NCBI GenBank assembly: GCA_022575985.1
Contig: JAKSXM010000263.1
Span: 13,124,001 to 13,188,000, forward strand
Direction: 5' to 3'
Length of the DNA: 64,000 nt
DNA from: Anagrus nilaparvatae
Lineage: Eukaryota > Arthropoda > Insecta > Hymenoptera > Mymaridae
Positions 1 through 11,095 of the stretch are shown one piece after another. The notes below the pieces were generated by a model. The model ran no database searches, was not told the origin of the DNA, and was given only the letters and a program-made list of their open reading frames with translations. A program made the position numbers and the translations under genes. Position 1 is the stretch's first letter. The number at the start of each line of letters is the position of its first letter.

Positions 1-891
1 AAATACTTTTGAATTTTTTTGTATTTTTTCGTACTCTTTTTTTTGGTATATCTAAACCTAAACATAACATTTTTTCATATGTCAACGAAAAAATTATTTT
101 GAGATACTGGAGCATCCTCTGATTTCTAAGCCACGAAGAATCAATCGAAAAAAAAAAAAAAACAGTTTTATTAAAAACAAAAAAAAAAAACAATTTTAAA
201 GCCTTGCATTATTTTGAGAAAATATTAAGTAATTATATTATAATATAATATATTATAATATATTAATTCCAATGTCTGTGAAAATACAAAATAAATTGAA
301 AATCGGTCAGTGATGATTGTCACTATCTATACTAATAATAACTATATTAATAATGGATTAAATCTGCTTATCAAAATATAATACTAAATACCGTCAAAGA
401 CCGGTAGAGTGAAGCTATTATTTTGGAAAAAAGTTTCATTATAATTTTTTGATTTTTGAGGTTTTGAAAGTTCTTATTGGATTGATTTCAATATTAATGT
501 CTAAATACAACATAAAACTATGTTAACAATAGTTAGAACATAAATATTGACCGAAAAAAATAACGAAAAACCACCCATTTTTTTGGAACAACTTTATTTG
601 TATGCTGAACAGATCTCGACCAAATTTTTGTTATTACGTGTAAGAAATTGTTGCGTTTGACAATTATCCTTAATTCTAATACCCCTCAATCCGCTTGAAC
701 CCTAATTATTATAGCCAACAAAGCAAATGGCTATTTTGGCCAAAAATGACCAATTTTTGACGAAAATGGATTTTATAGTTCTCAAAAATATTCTACATGC
801 TCCAAAATTAAAAAAATTCTTTATTTTCCCCTTATAATTCTTTGTTTACCAAATATTATGTATTTAATGTTTTAATAAGGAACATGTTTTT
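1..891. other. AT-rich non-coding stretch
   Basis: I see no credible coding region, RNA gene or transposon end here. The sequence is AT-rich with homopolymer runs and a short TATAATATA palindromic tract near 236-265. Confidence 0.5.
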
Positions 892-1193
892 AGGGAGAGG
901 GTAGCTCAAAAACTTAAAAATTAAGGGGGAAAAGTCAAATTTTTTCGATTTAAAGGCGGGGGGGTCAAATTTGTACGGTTTAAGGGAAGGGAAGGATCAA
1001 ATTTGTACGGTTTAAGGGAAGGGTAGGATCAAATTTGTACGGTTTAAGGGGAGGGGGTGGATCAAAAGAGACTTAGAATAAAATTTCATCTTAGAATACA
1101 CAAGTAAGTGATATTTCTTGGTGCAATACTTACTTATAGGGTAGATTCAACAATGAATGACAAATGAATCAAGAAATTTACTATAGTAAACAT
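892..1193. repeat. Dispersed repeat with 32-bp G-rich minisatellite
   Basis: Positions 932-1062 hold about four copies of a 32-bp unit with core TCAAATTTGTACGGTTTAAG followed by a G-rich spacer. The flanking sequence (TTAGAATA...ACACAAG..AGTGATATTTCTTG) recurs at 4635-4829. The two copies are paralogous. The 4.8-kb copy lacks the palindromic insertion found at 1194-1900 and so represents an empty site. Confidence 0.75.
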
Positions 1194-1900
1194 TAGAGTG
1201 GACCTAAAAATAGAGTTTATTGGAAAACCTTTGCTCCCCGGGTTTTTTTGTGAAGTTTTGGTCATAAAAAGTCCCCAACTCCAAAGATTTTGATTTTGCT
1301 TTGCAAAAACACGTGCTTGTAAGCACCTCAATTTTCCCATTTAAATAACATGGGAATTTTGACTTTTCAGCTTTCTAATTTTTTAACGTGCTGAAAAAAT
1401 TTTTTTAAACACTACCAAACAGATAGAAAATGATGTTTAGACATATAAAAATTGATCCCTAAAGTTGTAGAAATTCCGGAACACTTTGTTTTATCAAAAT
1501 AAAATTTTTAAAAATCGCAATTTTCTCATTTAAAATACATTATAAATAAAAAACAATGTATTTTAAATGGGAGGATTGCGATTTTAAAAAATTTTATTTT
1601 GATAAAACAAAGTGTTCTGGGACTGCTATAATTTTGGGGATCAGTTTTTATATGTCTAAACATCATTTTCTATCTGTTTTGTAGTGTTTAAAAAAATTTT
1701 TCAGCACGTTAAAAAATTAGAAAGCTAAAAAGTCAAATTTCCCATGTAATTTAAATAGAAAACTTGAGGTGCTTACAGGCACGTGTTTTTGCAAAGCAAA
1801 ATCAAAATCCTTGGAACTGGGGACTTTTTATGACCAAAACTTCACAAAAAAACCCGGGGAGCAAAGTTTTTCTTAAAACTCTAATTTTAGGTCCACTCTA
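1194..1900. mobile_element. hAT-like palindromic (foldback) non-autonomous element, copy 1
   Basis: The element is 707 bp and nearly a full palindrome, starting TAGAGTGGACCT and ending AGGTCCACTCTA. It is flanked by an exact 8-bp direct repeat, GTAAACAT (1186-1193 and 1901-1908). The 8-bp duplication and the TAGAG terminus fit the hAT superfamily. It contains no transposase; the short ORFs inside follow the palindrome. A paralogous site near 4819-4826 (TTAAACAT) is empty, which confirms the boundaries. A longer relative with the same ends lies at 26357-27402. Confidence 0.88.
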
Positions 1901-1934
1901 GTAAACATGTTCGATGTATTTAGATATTTACACA

Positions 1935-2079
1935 AACCGGTTATAAGATTTTTTTTGGTTCCTCAAAGAGGAACCATTGTGTTAGGTCAAAATTTGATTT
2001 TCTATTTTTTGGCATATAAGCTCTTTTTGGGTCCCCAGGAAGTTAAAAAACCGGTTTTTAAAAAAAGTCTGTATGTACA

Positions 2080-2124
<45 letters not shown>

Positions 2125-3400
2125 TATGTATGTAATCGGTGATATTTCACAAACATTATGGAATTAAGACCTAATTTTTTTTTCAAAAATTTTTTCACCA
2201 AAAAAGCTCGAGGTACTTTTTTTTTTTTGATTTGGATGTAATACCTCATTTATTTCCATGAAAGTACTTATATTTGAAAGTATGGTTTTTACATGATATG
2301 TCGAATCGGATACTTAATTTTCTGAAAATTTTTTTTCGAAAATTTTTTTCACAAAAAAATACAAAAAATACTAATTTTTATTTCTTTTTGGACGTAGTAC
2401 CTAATATATTTCCATGGAAGTACTAGTTTTAAGAACCTTGTTTATTGTTATTTTTTGGATCTGATACTTAATTTTCTGAAAATTTTTTTTGTCAAAATTA
2501 AAAAAATAGAAAAATAAAAAAAAATGCAATATTTTTTTTTTTGGGTGTAATACCTCATTTAATTCTATGAAAGTACAAATATCTGAAAATATTGTAACTA
2601 GTGATATTTCGAAACCATTATCGAATTAAGACCTAATTTTTTTTTCAAACATTTTTTTATCAAAAAATCTCAAACCCCCTTTTTTTTTTTAATTTGGATG
2701 TAATACCTCATTTATTTCCATGAAAGTACTTATATTTGAAAGTATAGTTTTCAAATGATATCTCGAATCGGATACTTAATTTTCTGAAAATTTTTTTTCT
2801 AAAATTTTTTTCACAAAAAAATACAAAAAATACCAATTTTTTTTTTCTTTTTGGACTTAGTGCCTAATTTATTTTCATGGATGTACTAGTTTTAAGAACC
2901 TTGTTTATTGTAATTTTTTGGATCTGATACTTAATTTTTTCAAAATTTTTTTTGTCAAAATTAAAAAAAAAGAAAAATAAAAAAAACTGCAATATTTTTT
3001 TTTTTTGTGTAATACCTCTTTTAATTCCATGAAAGTACTAATATCTGAAAATATTGTAACTAGTGATATTTCAAAACCATTATCGAATTAAGACCTAATT
3101 TTTTTTCCAAACATTTTTTAATCAAAAAATCTCAAACCCCCCTTTTTTTTATTTTGGATGTTATTTCTCATTTATTTCCATGAAAGTACTTATACTTGAA
3201 AGTATGGTTTTTACTTGATATCTCCAATCTGATACTTAATTTTTTGAAAATTTTTTTCCTAAAATTTTTTTCACAAAAAAATACATAAAACACCAAATTT
3301 ATTTTTCGTTTTGGACATATCTAATTTATTTTAATGAGAGTACAAGTTTTAGAAATTTAATTTATAGTAATTTTTTGTATCCAATCACAATTTTTTTTTT
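1935..3400 (+). repeat. Tandem-unit repeat with terminal hairpin and GT microsatellite (copy 1)
   Basis: It opens with a perfect hairpin, GGTTCCTCAAAGAGGAACC (1957-1975), followed by a (GT)n tract (2081-2121). After that come alternating units of about 150-180 bp, each with a 'tacctcattta..ccatgaaagtact' segment and a 'gatactTAATTTT' segment. The same architecture recurs in reverse orientation at 22036-22540 plus 28798-29412. A hairpin, a microsatellite and tandem units together recall Helentron/DINE-1 elements, but no diagnostic Helitron end is proven. Confidence 0.6.
2081..2121. repeat. (GT)n microsatellite
   Basis: About 20 uninterrupted TG dinucleotides. It produces Val/Cys- or His/Thr-repeat ORFs on both strands that are not genes. 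Confidence 0.95.
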
Positions 3401-4369
3401 TATTTTGATATAAATTATAACACACAAGAAAGAGTGATGGAAATCTTGCCTCTTTTTGACTTCCTTGGATTATTTTGCTCGTTGCTATGTTTATTAAATT
3501 TATGTATGCAGCTTAATGAAATTATAAACAATAATAAACAGCCTAAAAATATTAAATGGTTATGTTTGCATTTTAAAATTAAGATTTAAAAGTTATATTG
3601 GCATTTTTTAAAGAATCAAACAATTTATAGAATTAAATAATTCATTATTTTGTGATTAATAGAAATAATATAAATAATGTTAAAATCTTGAAACAATTAA
3701 TGTGGTTATTTTTTTTATTACAAAATATTATTATTATTATTATTATCATTGTTGCTGAAGATTGGTCAAATGCAAGAAGTATACTGAGAAAATAAATTAT
3801 AAGAAATTATTATAAATTCTGCTAAAAACTCCTATCTTTTTATAATAATTGAGCGAATATTTGTAATTTTCGCATCGTTACCAACCATTTCTTTGACAAA
3901 ACAAAAAAATCATGTTACCCAAAATTTTAATTATTAAGGGATATTTATATATTCTAATAAAATAAAATTTTATAAAAAAAAATAAAATTAGCTTTTTTTA
4001 TATTTGTCTCTTTTTAATTATGCAAAAATGATTTAAAATCCATTAATGCCGGCGCGACCAATCCATGGACGCTAGAATTTTCACTTTAATAACAAAATGA
4101 TCTTAATAATCTACTTTACTAGCTACTAAAAACGAAAAATGTATGTATAATTGCCTGGTTGTAATCAATAATATTTGTTGTAAATTAAGATTACAGCCCA
4201 TTGTTTGAGGAACCTCAGTGCCAGCTATTTGGCAGGGTATTTAAATATGTCTCATAATTTATAAAATGGTCTGAAATGCGAAAATAAAAGCTAATATATG
4301 TTTAGAATGTACCTATATATTTTGATTAACTATAAACAGGGACCCTAGAGACATTGAATTTATTAGTAA
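3401..4369. other. AT-rich non-coding stretch with ATT microsatellite
   Basis: A short (ATT)n tract lies near 3728-3747. A sequence near 4043 (CCATTAATGCCGGCGC) resembles one end of the TTAACNCATTAACGCC element family seen at 12137 and 48131. No gene is seen. Confidence 0.4.
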
Positions 4370-4373
4370 TTAA

Positions 4374-4595
4374 GGTGCGATTTCATGGAGCATATTTTTA
4401 CTAGATTCTAGGGTCACTAGAGTTGACTTCAATTGAATTCTAGTAATTATTACTAAAAATTAATTAAATTTTTGCTTGGAAGCGAATTCATAGACCCTGC
4501 TCGAGCAGAATTTTAATAAATTTTGAGTCGTAATTAATTATTTCTACTCTAGTGCCCCTAGAATCTAGTAAAAATACGCTCCATGAAATCGACCC
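4374..4595. mobile_element. TTAA-flanked palindromic MITE
   Basis: The element is 222 bp, with terminal inverted repeats of about 50 bp (GGTGCGATTTCATGGAGC at the left; reverse complement of the right end GGGTCGATTTCATGGAGC). It is flanked on both sides by TTAA (4370-4373 and 4596-4599). TTAA duplications are typical of piggyBac-like and Kolobok-like elements. It has no coding capacity. Confidence 0.8.
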
Positions 4596-4634
4596 TTAAA
4601 AAATTTTCATCTGGAACATATTTATGGCGCCAGG

Positions 4635-4870
4635 GTACCCTAAGAACTTGGAAATTAAGGGGGGGGGGGTAAAATTTGTCCTGTTAAAGGGGGGCAGGGG
4701 TCAAACGAGGCTTAGAATAATATTTCCTCTTACAACACACAAGCAAGTGATATTTCTTGTTGCAATACTTATAAGGTAGATTCACCAGTAAATGACCAAT
4801 AAATCAAGAACTTTACCATTAAACATGATCCATGAATTTAGGTTGTGTTTACACAAACCGGTTATAAGTT
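4635..4870. repeat. Second copy of the dispersed repeat, empty of the hAT foldback
   Basis: Homologous to 892-1193 joined to 1901-1945, including the G-run, the TTAGAATAATATTTCCTC-like segment and the shared downstream ACACAAACCGGTTATAAG. The site corresponding to the 8-bp target duplication is single here (4819-4826). Confidence 0.75.
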
Positions 4871-5008
4871 TTTATCTTAAATTCTGTTCGTTACAGCCAG
4901 TAAAACAATTTTAATTATTCTCTTACATGGTTATTTCTAATGTTGTAGTTAATCATGTTTTTTTTTTTAATTAATTAATAAATTCCTTTTCTTGTGCGCA
5001 CAGAGGTC

Positions 5009-5146
5009 CCCGTATCGAAAAAGTTGATCGGAATTCCGATCCGAATTTGATCGACTTTTCGATCGAAATTTTTTTATCGGAAACTCGATGGGCGAAAATT
5101 CGATCGGGTTTTCGATCGTAATTTCGATCAACTTTTTCGTTACGGG
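5009..5146. mobile_element. 138-bp inverted-repeat element rich in GATCGA
   Basis: Ends are CCCGTATCGAAAAAGTTGATCG-like on the left and its near-perfect inverse on the right (CGATCAACTTTTTCGTTACGGG), differing at one base. The interior is packed with CGATCG/GATCGA hexamers. It is palindromic and carries no ORF, so I call it a MITE; the superfamily is unresolved. Confidence 0.65.
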
Positions 5147-6309
5147 TTTTGGCCCACCTGGTCTATAGTTGATTTTTTTTTTACATATGTCTCATGTATT
5201 TATAATAATTATTATTTAAATATTTTGTAAAGTAACATAAGTTACTAAAGAAGAATTCAAATTCTAAATACTAAGTTTTAAAACTTAGTATTTATTATTT
5301 TCTAAATAATTTCTCAAATTGATCAATGCATAAAAATGATAAGAACCATTGATAATGTAATTATGCACAGAATGAATATGGATGCATATTTTCGTTGAAT
5401 TAAATGTAGTCCAAAACAATATAATATTAACATTTAAAATTTTTTATTTGCTTTAATTTTTAGTTTAAAATATAATTAAAAAAATAACTGAAAGATTCTA
5501 AATAGAAAAAAAAATTATTAAAATAAAATATACTTAAAAAAATAAATAAATTATATTTTAAATCGAAATTTAACAATTGTTTTACAATAAAATATTATTA
5601 TTAACCAACTTTATTTGATACGTTTAGTTTTTCGTCAGGGAAAATTAGATTGGCTCATCAGTAGATGTCTAATGCCTTATCTAGACACTATTTGGCTTAT
5701 TCAAAACTAAGATCTTCCCATCAATATATCATTAACCATTTTATAAATAAAATTTTTCTTCAAATACTGTATGAGACTTTCGTTTTTACAAGCATTTTAA
5801 CAACTGCTTGCTCTACATTTTCAGGAAGATCTGTTGGATCCTCAGTAATTAACGCAATATTTTAACCTGCAATTTAAAATTATGATTAATCATTTAACGT
5901 AAAATTTTTGAACTTATCTACGTGTCTATTTGTTTTTTAATACTAAATTAATTTTAAAACCAATAAAGTTTATTTATTTGATATTTTCATACGTGTGAAA
6001 ATTAAACGGGTATATACTAAAATTATATATTAAAAGAATTACCCAGCCCGCAGTGTTCCATTTTTAATTAACGTGCGATCTGGGCCATTTTTTTTGCTCC
6101 CTTGGGTAAAAATGTACTATTATGTAGAAATAAATATGTAGAAAAAAAGTGATTATTTTTAACCTGGTTTTTCGCCCTTTATATGTAAAACTATGTTTTA
6201 AATACTGGAGTCAGATATATATGGGATTCAACCTTCATACAAAGCAAAAAAAATTCAAAATTATCCATAGAGGGGGAACTGTACTTTTCTAAATTTATTT
6301 CTATGCGTA
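5147..6309. other. Intergenic/intronic AT-rich DNA
   Basis: Mostly non-coding. A minus-strand open stretch near 5769-5866 could be a decayed coding fragment, but an in-frame stop sits right at its only good splice acceptor. The segment near 5648-5690 (TTGGCTCATCAGTAGAT...CTTATCTAGACAC) recurs near 62703-62752, so this is probably repeat-derived. Confidence 0.35.
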
Positions 6310-6313
6310 TTAA

Positions 6314-7508
6314 GGGTCCTTTGTGCTAAATGTGTTTTTGAAAATTACTTTTTTTTTTTTGCATAAATAACCTCATATATGTCTCAAGAACATGTAAAAA
6401 AATTTTTTATTTAAAATTCTCTCTCTAAGTTTATTTTTTGGCCTGTTTTACGCGCGCCGTCAAACGCGCTTTTTTTTCTAAAATTGAATAGATATCCATA
6501 TTATCCTCGCAACCCTTCCTAGGTCTTTCAAATTATTTATATTATATTAATTAATATGTATTGTATTATTGTATACTCATAGAATGTGTATATTTACGGA
6601 TTTTTCCATCAGTAACAAGTTTTAATTCACTATATAAGCAGAGTTGGCCAAAAAACAAAACTCTGACCAACAAAACGAAAAAAGTCAAGTAGTAGTAGAA
6701 TATGAGCAAACCAAAAGGGTTATTGTATGGACCCGGGATCGCAGACGACTGGTAAGTTGAAAAAAAAATAATAATTTTTCATTTTTTCAACAAAAAAAAA
6801 AATTTGTTTTTTTTTTGAACTACGTATTTACTCTTTCTACTTAACATTTCTGCAAAAATTATTAACCGATTGTAATGTTTATGGTCTAGATTTTTTTGTT
6901 TTGAGTTGTTCTAAACGAAAAACAAAAAAAAAATAAAATTATTTAATTGAAAGTATCGAAAAACTTGTTTTGAAACTTCAAACGCGTTTATCTCGAAACA
7001 CGTTTCTTGCTAGCTGTGTACACGATTAAGCAAAAACTATTCTAGCAATTTACTTCATATTTGCTGAGTAGTTAAAAAAATATATTTTTCAGGGGCTGAC
7101 TTCGAGTTTTTTTAAAAAAAAGTTCTCAAAAAGTTTTTACAGCTACTGTAGTCCTAAAAATTTAGGCCTTTTTTTGCATTTTAACTTTAAACAGCCGCCA
7201 TTTTGTTTGTAATTAATTTTTTTGAAAAAACTCGAAGTCAGCCCCTGACATTTGCTTTAAACTCTTACTAATTTTTTTTTTTTTTGTTTTAGATAAGCCT
7301 AACTGGAGATATCCTGTACACAGTTTTGACATAGTGCCTGATTTACGCACGTGTAACGCGGAAGTGACGTCATGAAAATAAATATAAAAAATTTTTTTGT
7401 AAAATATAATACTTAAATAAAAGAATAAACAAAAATTTACTCAAAAATCTGTAACCGTCTCTTCGCAATCCTTACCTAAAAAATCGTCATATTTAGCACA
7501 AAGGACCC
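6314..7508. mobile_element. 1.2-kb TTAA-flanked DNA transposon with possible promoter and small spliced ORF
   Basis: Termini are GGGTCCTTTGTGCTAAAT and its exact inverse, and TTAA lies on both sides (6310-6313 and 7509-7512). Inside are a TATA-like box (6632-6639), then an open stretch ending at a consensus donor GTAAGT near 6750 and a pyrimidine-rich acceptor near 7282-7292. An internal inverted repeat with core GGGGCTGACTTCGAGTTTTT lies near 7093 and 7232. No transposase domain is recognised. A divergent end of the same family flanks the Tigger element at about 31485-33180. Confidence 0.7.
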
Positions 7509-7875
7509 TTAATAATAATTAACTACAATTAATATTTCACTTATTATAATAACATTTTCTTCTTCCATTGCCTTTACAGAATACTGAAAAAAATATTAAC
7601 AAAAAATAAGATCAAAACGAAAAAAATAATTATCGTGGATAACATTTGTAAAAAAAATCGAAAAAAATAAAACTTTTTAAAAATGTTTAAAAATTGTTAC
7701 CAAAACTGGGCAAACAACTGACATGCCCTTTTGGTCGTTTTCAATAAAACTGATTTTTTTCTTATTTCAATTTTAAATAAAAACCCTTGACCTTTTAAAA
7801 AAATTAGTGAAACAGATTTTTGAAATTTTGATTCATTTGAAAATTTTTTTGAAAACGAAATAATTTTAAAAAAAA
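7509..7875. other. AT-rich non-coding stretch
   Basis: No coding, RNA or repeat structure could be supported here. Confidence 0.4.
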
Positions 7876-8440
7876 CGGTATAAGATGCATGGTCGGGTCT
7901 TGAAGACCCGAAAAAACAAAAATTGACGCCAAAATCGAGGACTGAACTTTATAAGCTAAAAATTTACGTGGAGTCTTATTCGCCAATAACGCAAATTCAC
8001 ATGAAAATTTTTTTTGTCTTAGGCGCAGATAGGAAATTTCCCGTAGAATCCAATTCTGGGGTTAAAAACTTTTTTTTTGAGCTGGGCATACGCAAGAAAT
8101 CGCTAAAGTATCGCTAAACTCCTTTTTTTTTAATTTAAATTTATCAAAAGTATATAATATATAGATAACAAATCCTTTGGCAGAATTCAAAATACTTCTG
8201 AATTTTCAAATTTTATTATGAAAAAGATAAACCACTGGATTATTGCGTTTTGAGAGCTCTAGTAAAAGTTCATATTTTATAAATTTCAAATTTCTCGCCA
8301 AGTCACGTGACCAATTCAAAATCTGATTGAATCTGGGGGCTTATTTTTATTAGTACTTTCGGAGGAAAATACATCGGAACCGATTTGAAGACCGGACCAT
8401 GCATCTTATCCTGGTTTGGTTTAAATTGAGCCATATACTT
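7876..8440. mobile_element. Inverted-repeat element, 'ATAAGATGCATGGTC' family, copy 1
   Basis: The left end reads GGTATAAGATGCATGGTCGG and the right end carries its inverse (GACCATGCATCTTATCC). Internal sequence (GCCAAAATCGAGGACTGAAC, CCAAGTCACGTGAC) recurs in inverted or rearranged form at 13535-14232. There is no transposase ORF. It is non-autonomous; the superfamily is unknown and no clear target duplication is visible. Confidence 0.65.
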
Positions 8441-10126
8441 GTACACTGAAAAATTTTCCCGCTAGCCTAAATTGGGTATTCATTTTCGCTATTCAAGAAA
8501 ATTTGTATATGGGAAGCGGAAAAATTTTTGTAATGCACCAACTGCATGGAATATCGGGTAATTTTTTTTATTATTCAAACCAATTATAATTTCAAAATAA
8601 TCTTACCTGTAATGAAAATGATGTATATTATTTATTAATTGCTTTAATAATTTATTAATTAATATTTGTGTATAACTAATCATACAAATGCACGATACTG
8701 AATTCTTACTTAGAAACAACAGCACATCAAGAAATCTTGTTTCTGACTAAAAATGTTTTCAAAAAAAATTTTTCATTTTTGTATTTAAATTATTGCTTTT
8801 TTTTTATATACTAAATATGCAAGTAATTCTATTTTGTATGCACATAACGGTAAAGTATTGATAGAAAAAAAAAACTAGTTTCACTAATTTTTTGGAAAAC
8901 AATAGGAGTAATTCACCTATGTCGCCAAGATAGATGACGTACGTTGATAAGGTGAAGATGTTTGTCTGCTATTTTCTTAAATAACTTTTTTTTTAGTAAA
9001 GATATGTAAATGAAAAAAAAGGCATTTTAAAGAGATTTTAATTTAGAATACATTAATTATAAAAATTTTCATCTTTTGTGGAAAGAAAATAGTGAAATTT
9101 TAAATTAAATGGAAAAATTCGCAAAGTTGTAAATGCTTTAAATGATCAAAATTCGTTCTGAAAGTGTAGTGGAGAAAATAGAAAAGTCGGAGATATTAGG
9201 AAAATTGCCCTACAAAAGGTTGTTACAATGTTATTTTCTGTAAGCACCATATTTTTCCAGTAATTTTCCGAAAACTAAAAATTTATTTGGATTTTTACTG
9301 AAAATAGCATGTTTTTGAAGATTTGCTGTACTATAAACCAAAAAGTACGCCATGTATTAAAGCCAAAATTTCTGGAAATGCAAACAAATATGCAATCAAA
9401 TATTCCCTATTTGGATTTTTTAATACGAATTTTCCTTCCCCACCCCCCCCCCCCCAAGATGACCTTTTTAAAAATTAAATTTTTTTTTTTTTTATGTTGG
9501 TCGTAACTTTATTATTTTTCATGCTATAAGCCTCTAATTAGTCTCAGATGAAAGATAATTTTTACCTTTATAAAATAGCAATCAATAAATATTTTCGTAA
9601 AACTTTCCTGTTTGGAGATAATTGAGGGAAAAGATGGCAAATTGTCATACTGTCAATTATAGCGCCATCTTTTACGCATTGTATATACATTGGCAGGGAT
9701 AAATGACAAATAAATTAATTAAAAAATGATTCCTATTTTATTGACTTTTAGAATGAGCCATTATACATCCAAAAAAGTGCAATACTTTTTGAGCTATTAA
9801 AGAAAAACTGATCCAAAATACGAATTTTTAGGGGTGAAAATTACAGTTTTTTAATCGTCATGACGTCTCCTAGGGAAATCATTTTCCAAAAAAGTTGTAA
9901 GGAAGTTTTTTTCTTGAAAACGCATCATAAACATGATCCAGTGTTTTTTTTTTTAATTTTCTTTATCACCCCATTATGGGGGGTGGGGGGGAAATATTTT
10001 TACCAACCAAGTTCTGGATTTTTTTTCATATAAACTAGACACCCAAACGAACATATTCAGTTAAAAAAAAGTGCAAAAATTAAGCGTTAAAAAAAATCCG
10101 AGGGGTATGCCTTGAATCCCATACTA
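8441..10126. other. AT-rich non-coding DNA
   Basis: I found no supportable gene. There are poly-C/poly-T tracts near 9442-9495 and a G-run near 9977-9991; the short ORF spanning 9309-9506 is carried by these low-complexity tracts. Confidence 0.4.
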
Positions 10127-10800
10127 TATATTCGATAAAAATTGAAAATTTACGAATTTTAGTATATTATCGAAAAATTCGTATATTTACAATTTTTTTT
10201 TCGTATATTTTCAAGAAATTCGTAAATTTACAAGTGACTTGTAATTTTACGAGAAAATCGAAAATTTACCAATTTTTTTTGCAAATTTACGAAAAATAAT
10301 TGTAAATATACAAACGTTATTTTTCGTCGAAAAATAAAATGTGAAACGCTTTAAAATCATAAAAAAATATTATAGAAATATTTTAACTATACCTATACCT
10401 TCTTTTTTTTGTATCAACAGTTGGAAAAATTTTAATTTTTGATAAAGTATTTTTTTTTTATTAATGATTAATGCACTTTCAATAAGCATGGAAAATAAAA
10501 AAAATAAATAGTTGAAATTAATTTTTTAAGAATTTATCGGTGGTTAATCGAACTAATAAATCAATTTTTGATTTATATAACTCAACACTGTTAGGTGTAC
10601 GAACTCGTCGTCTCTTTTTTTTGTTAATCCTAACATGTAGTATTTAGTTAAACGATTTTTTCAAATCATTATATCAAATATTAATTTTTTAAAAATTTTA
10701 ATTTACAAGAAATTAAATTTTTAATTTATAGAAAGATGTTAGATTGAACTGCTGATCTTAAAAAAAGCAGAAAAAATTTTTTATTTGAGATAAAAAACGG

Positions 10801-10872
10801 GCCCTGGGAGGGATTTGAACCCACGATCTCCAGTTTTGTACACTGGTGTTTTACCAACTAGACTACCAGGGG
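10801..10872 (-). tRNA. tRNA-like sequence (probable pseudogene)
   Basis: About 72 nt folds as a cloverleaf: acceptor CCCUGG/CCAGGG, anticodon stem CCAGU/ACUGG with 7-nt loop GUACAAA (anticodon ACA if U33 is counted), and a T-loop GGGUUCAAAUCCC. Defects are a C:C mismatch at the first acceptor pair, a mismatch in the T stem, and an anticodon that is not a normal animal isoacceptor. It lies in the left arm of the foldback and is repeated without its 5' acceptor in the right arm. More likely a captured or decayed tRNA than a working gene. Confidence 0.55.
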
Positions 10873-11029
10873 GACCGAAGATTTGCAGCCTTCAGGCACG
10901 CTTTGTTATCTTAAACACCGCTGTTACGCACCCAAGCTGAGATTTATAATTATTATTTAAGAATTTAACGTTCGTTTTTTGATGAAATTAATTTTTTAAG
11001 AATTTATCTGTGGTTAATCGAACTAATAA

Positions 11030-11095
11030 TCTAGTTGGTAAAACACCAGTGTACAAAACTGGAGATCGTGGGTTCAAATCCCTCCCAGGGCCCGT
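11030..11095 (+). pseudogene. 5'-truncated tRNA-like copy in the opposite arm
   Basis: Inverse copy of the sequence at 10801-10861. It keeps the D-loop remnant, the CCAGT/ACTGG anticodon stem, the T-arm and the 3' acceptor strand, but lacks the 5' acceptor strand. It cannot fold as a complete tRNA. Confidence 0.6.

Noticed and set aside
2058..2249. ORFs on both strands across the GT microsatellite
   Set aside because: The frames exist only because (GT)n lacks stops; no protein features outside the repeat.
5769..5866. Minus-strand exon ending VKTKVSYSI
   Set aside because: An in-frame stop lies directly at the only good acceptor, and flanking sequence is repeated elsewhere.
10801..10872. Functional tRNA gene
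   Set aside because: Acceptor and T-stem mismatches, an atypical ACA anticodon and location in a transposon arm make a working tRNA unlikely; kept as tRNA-like only.
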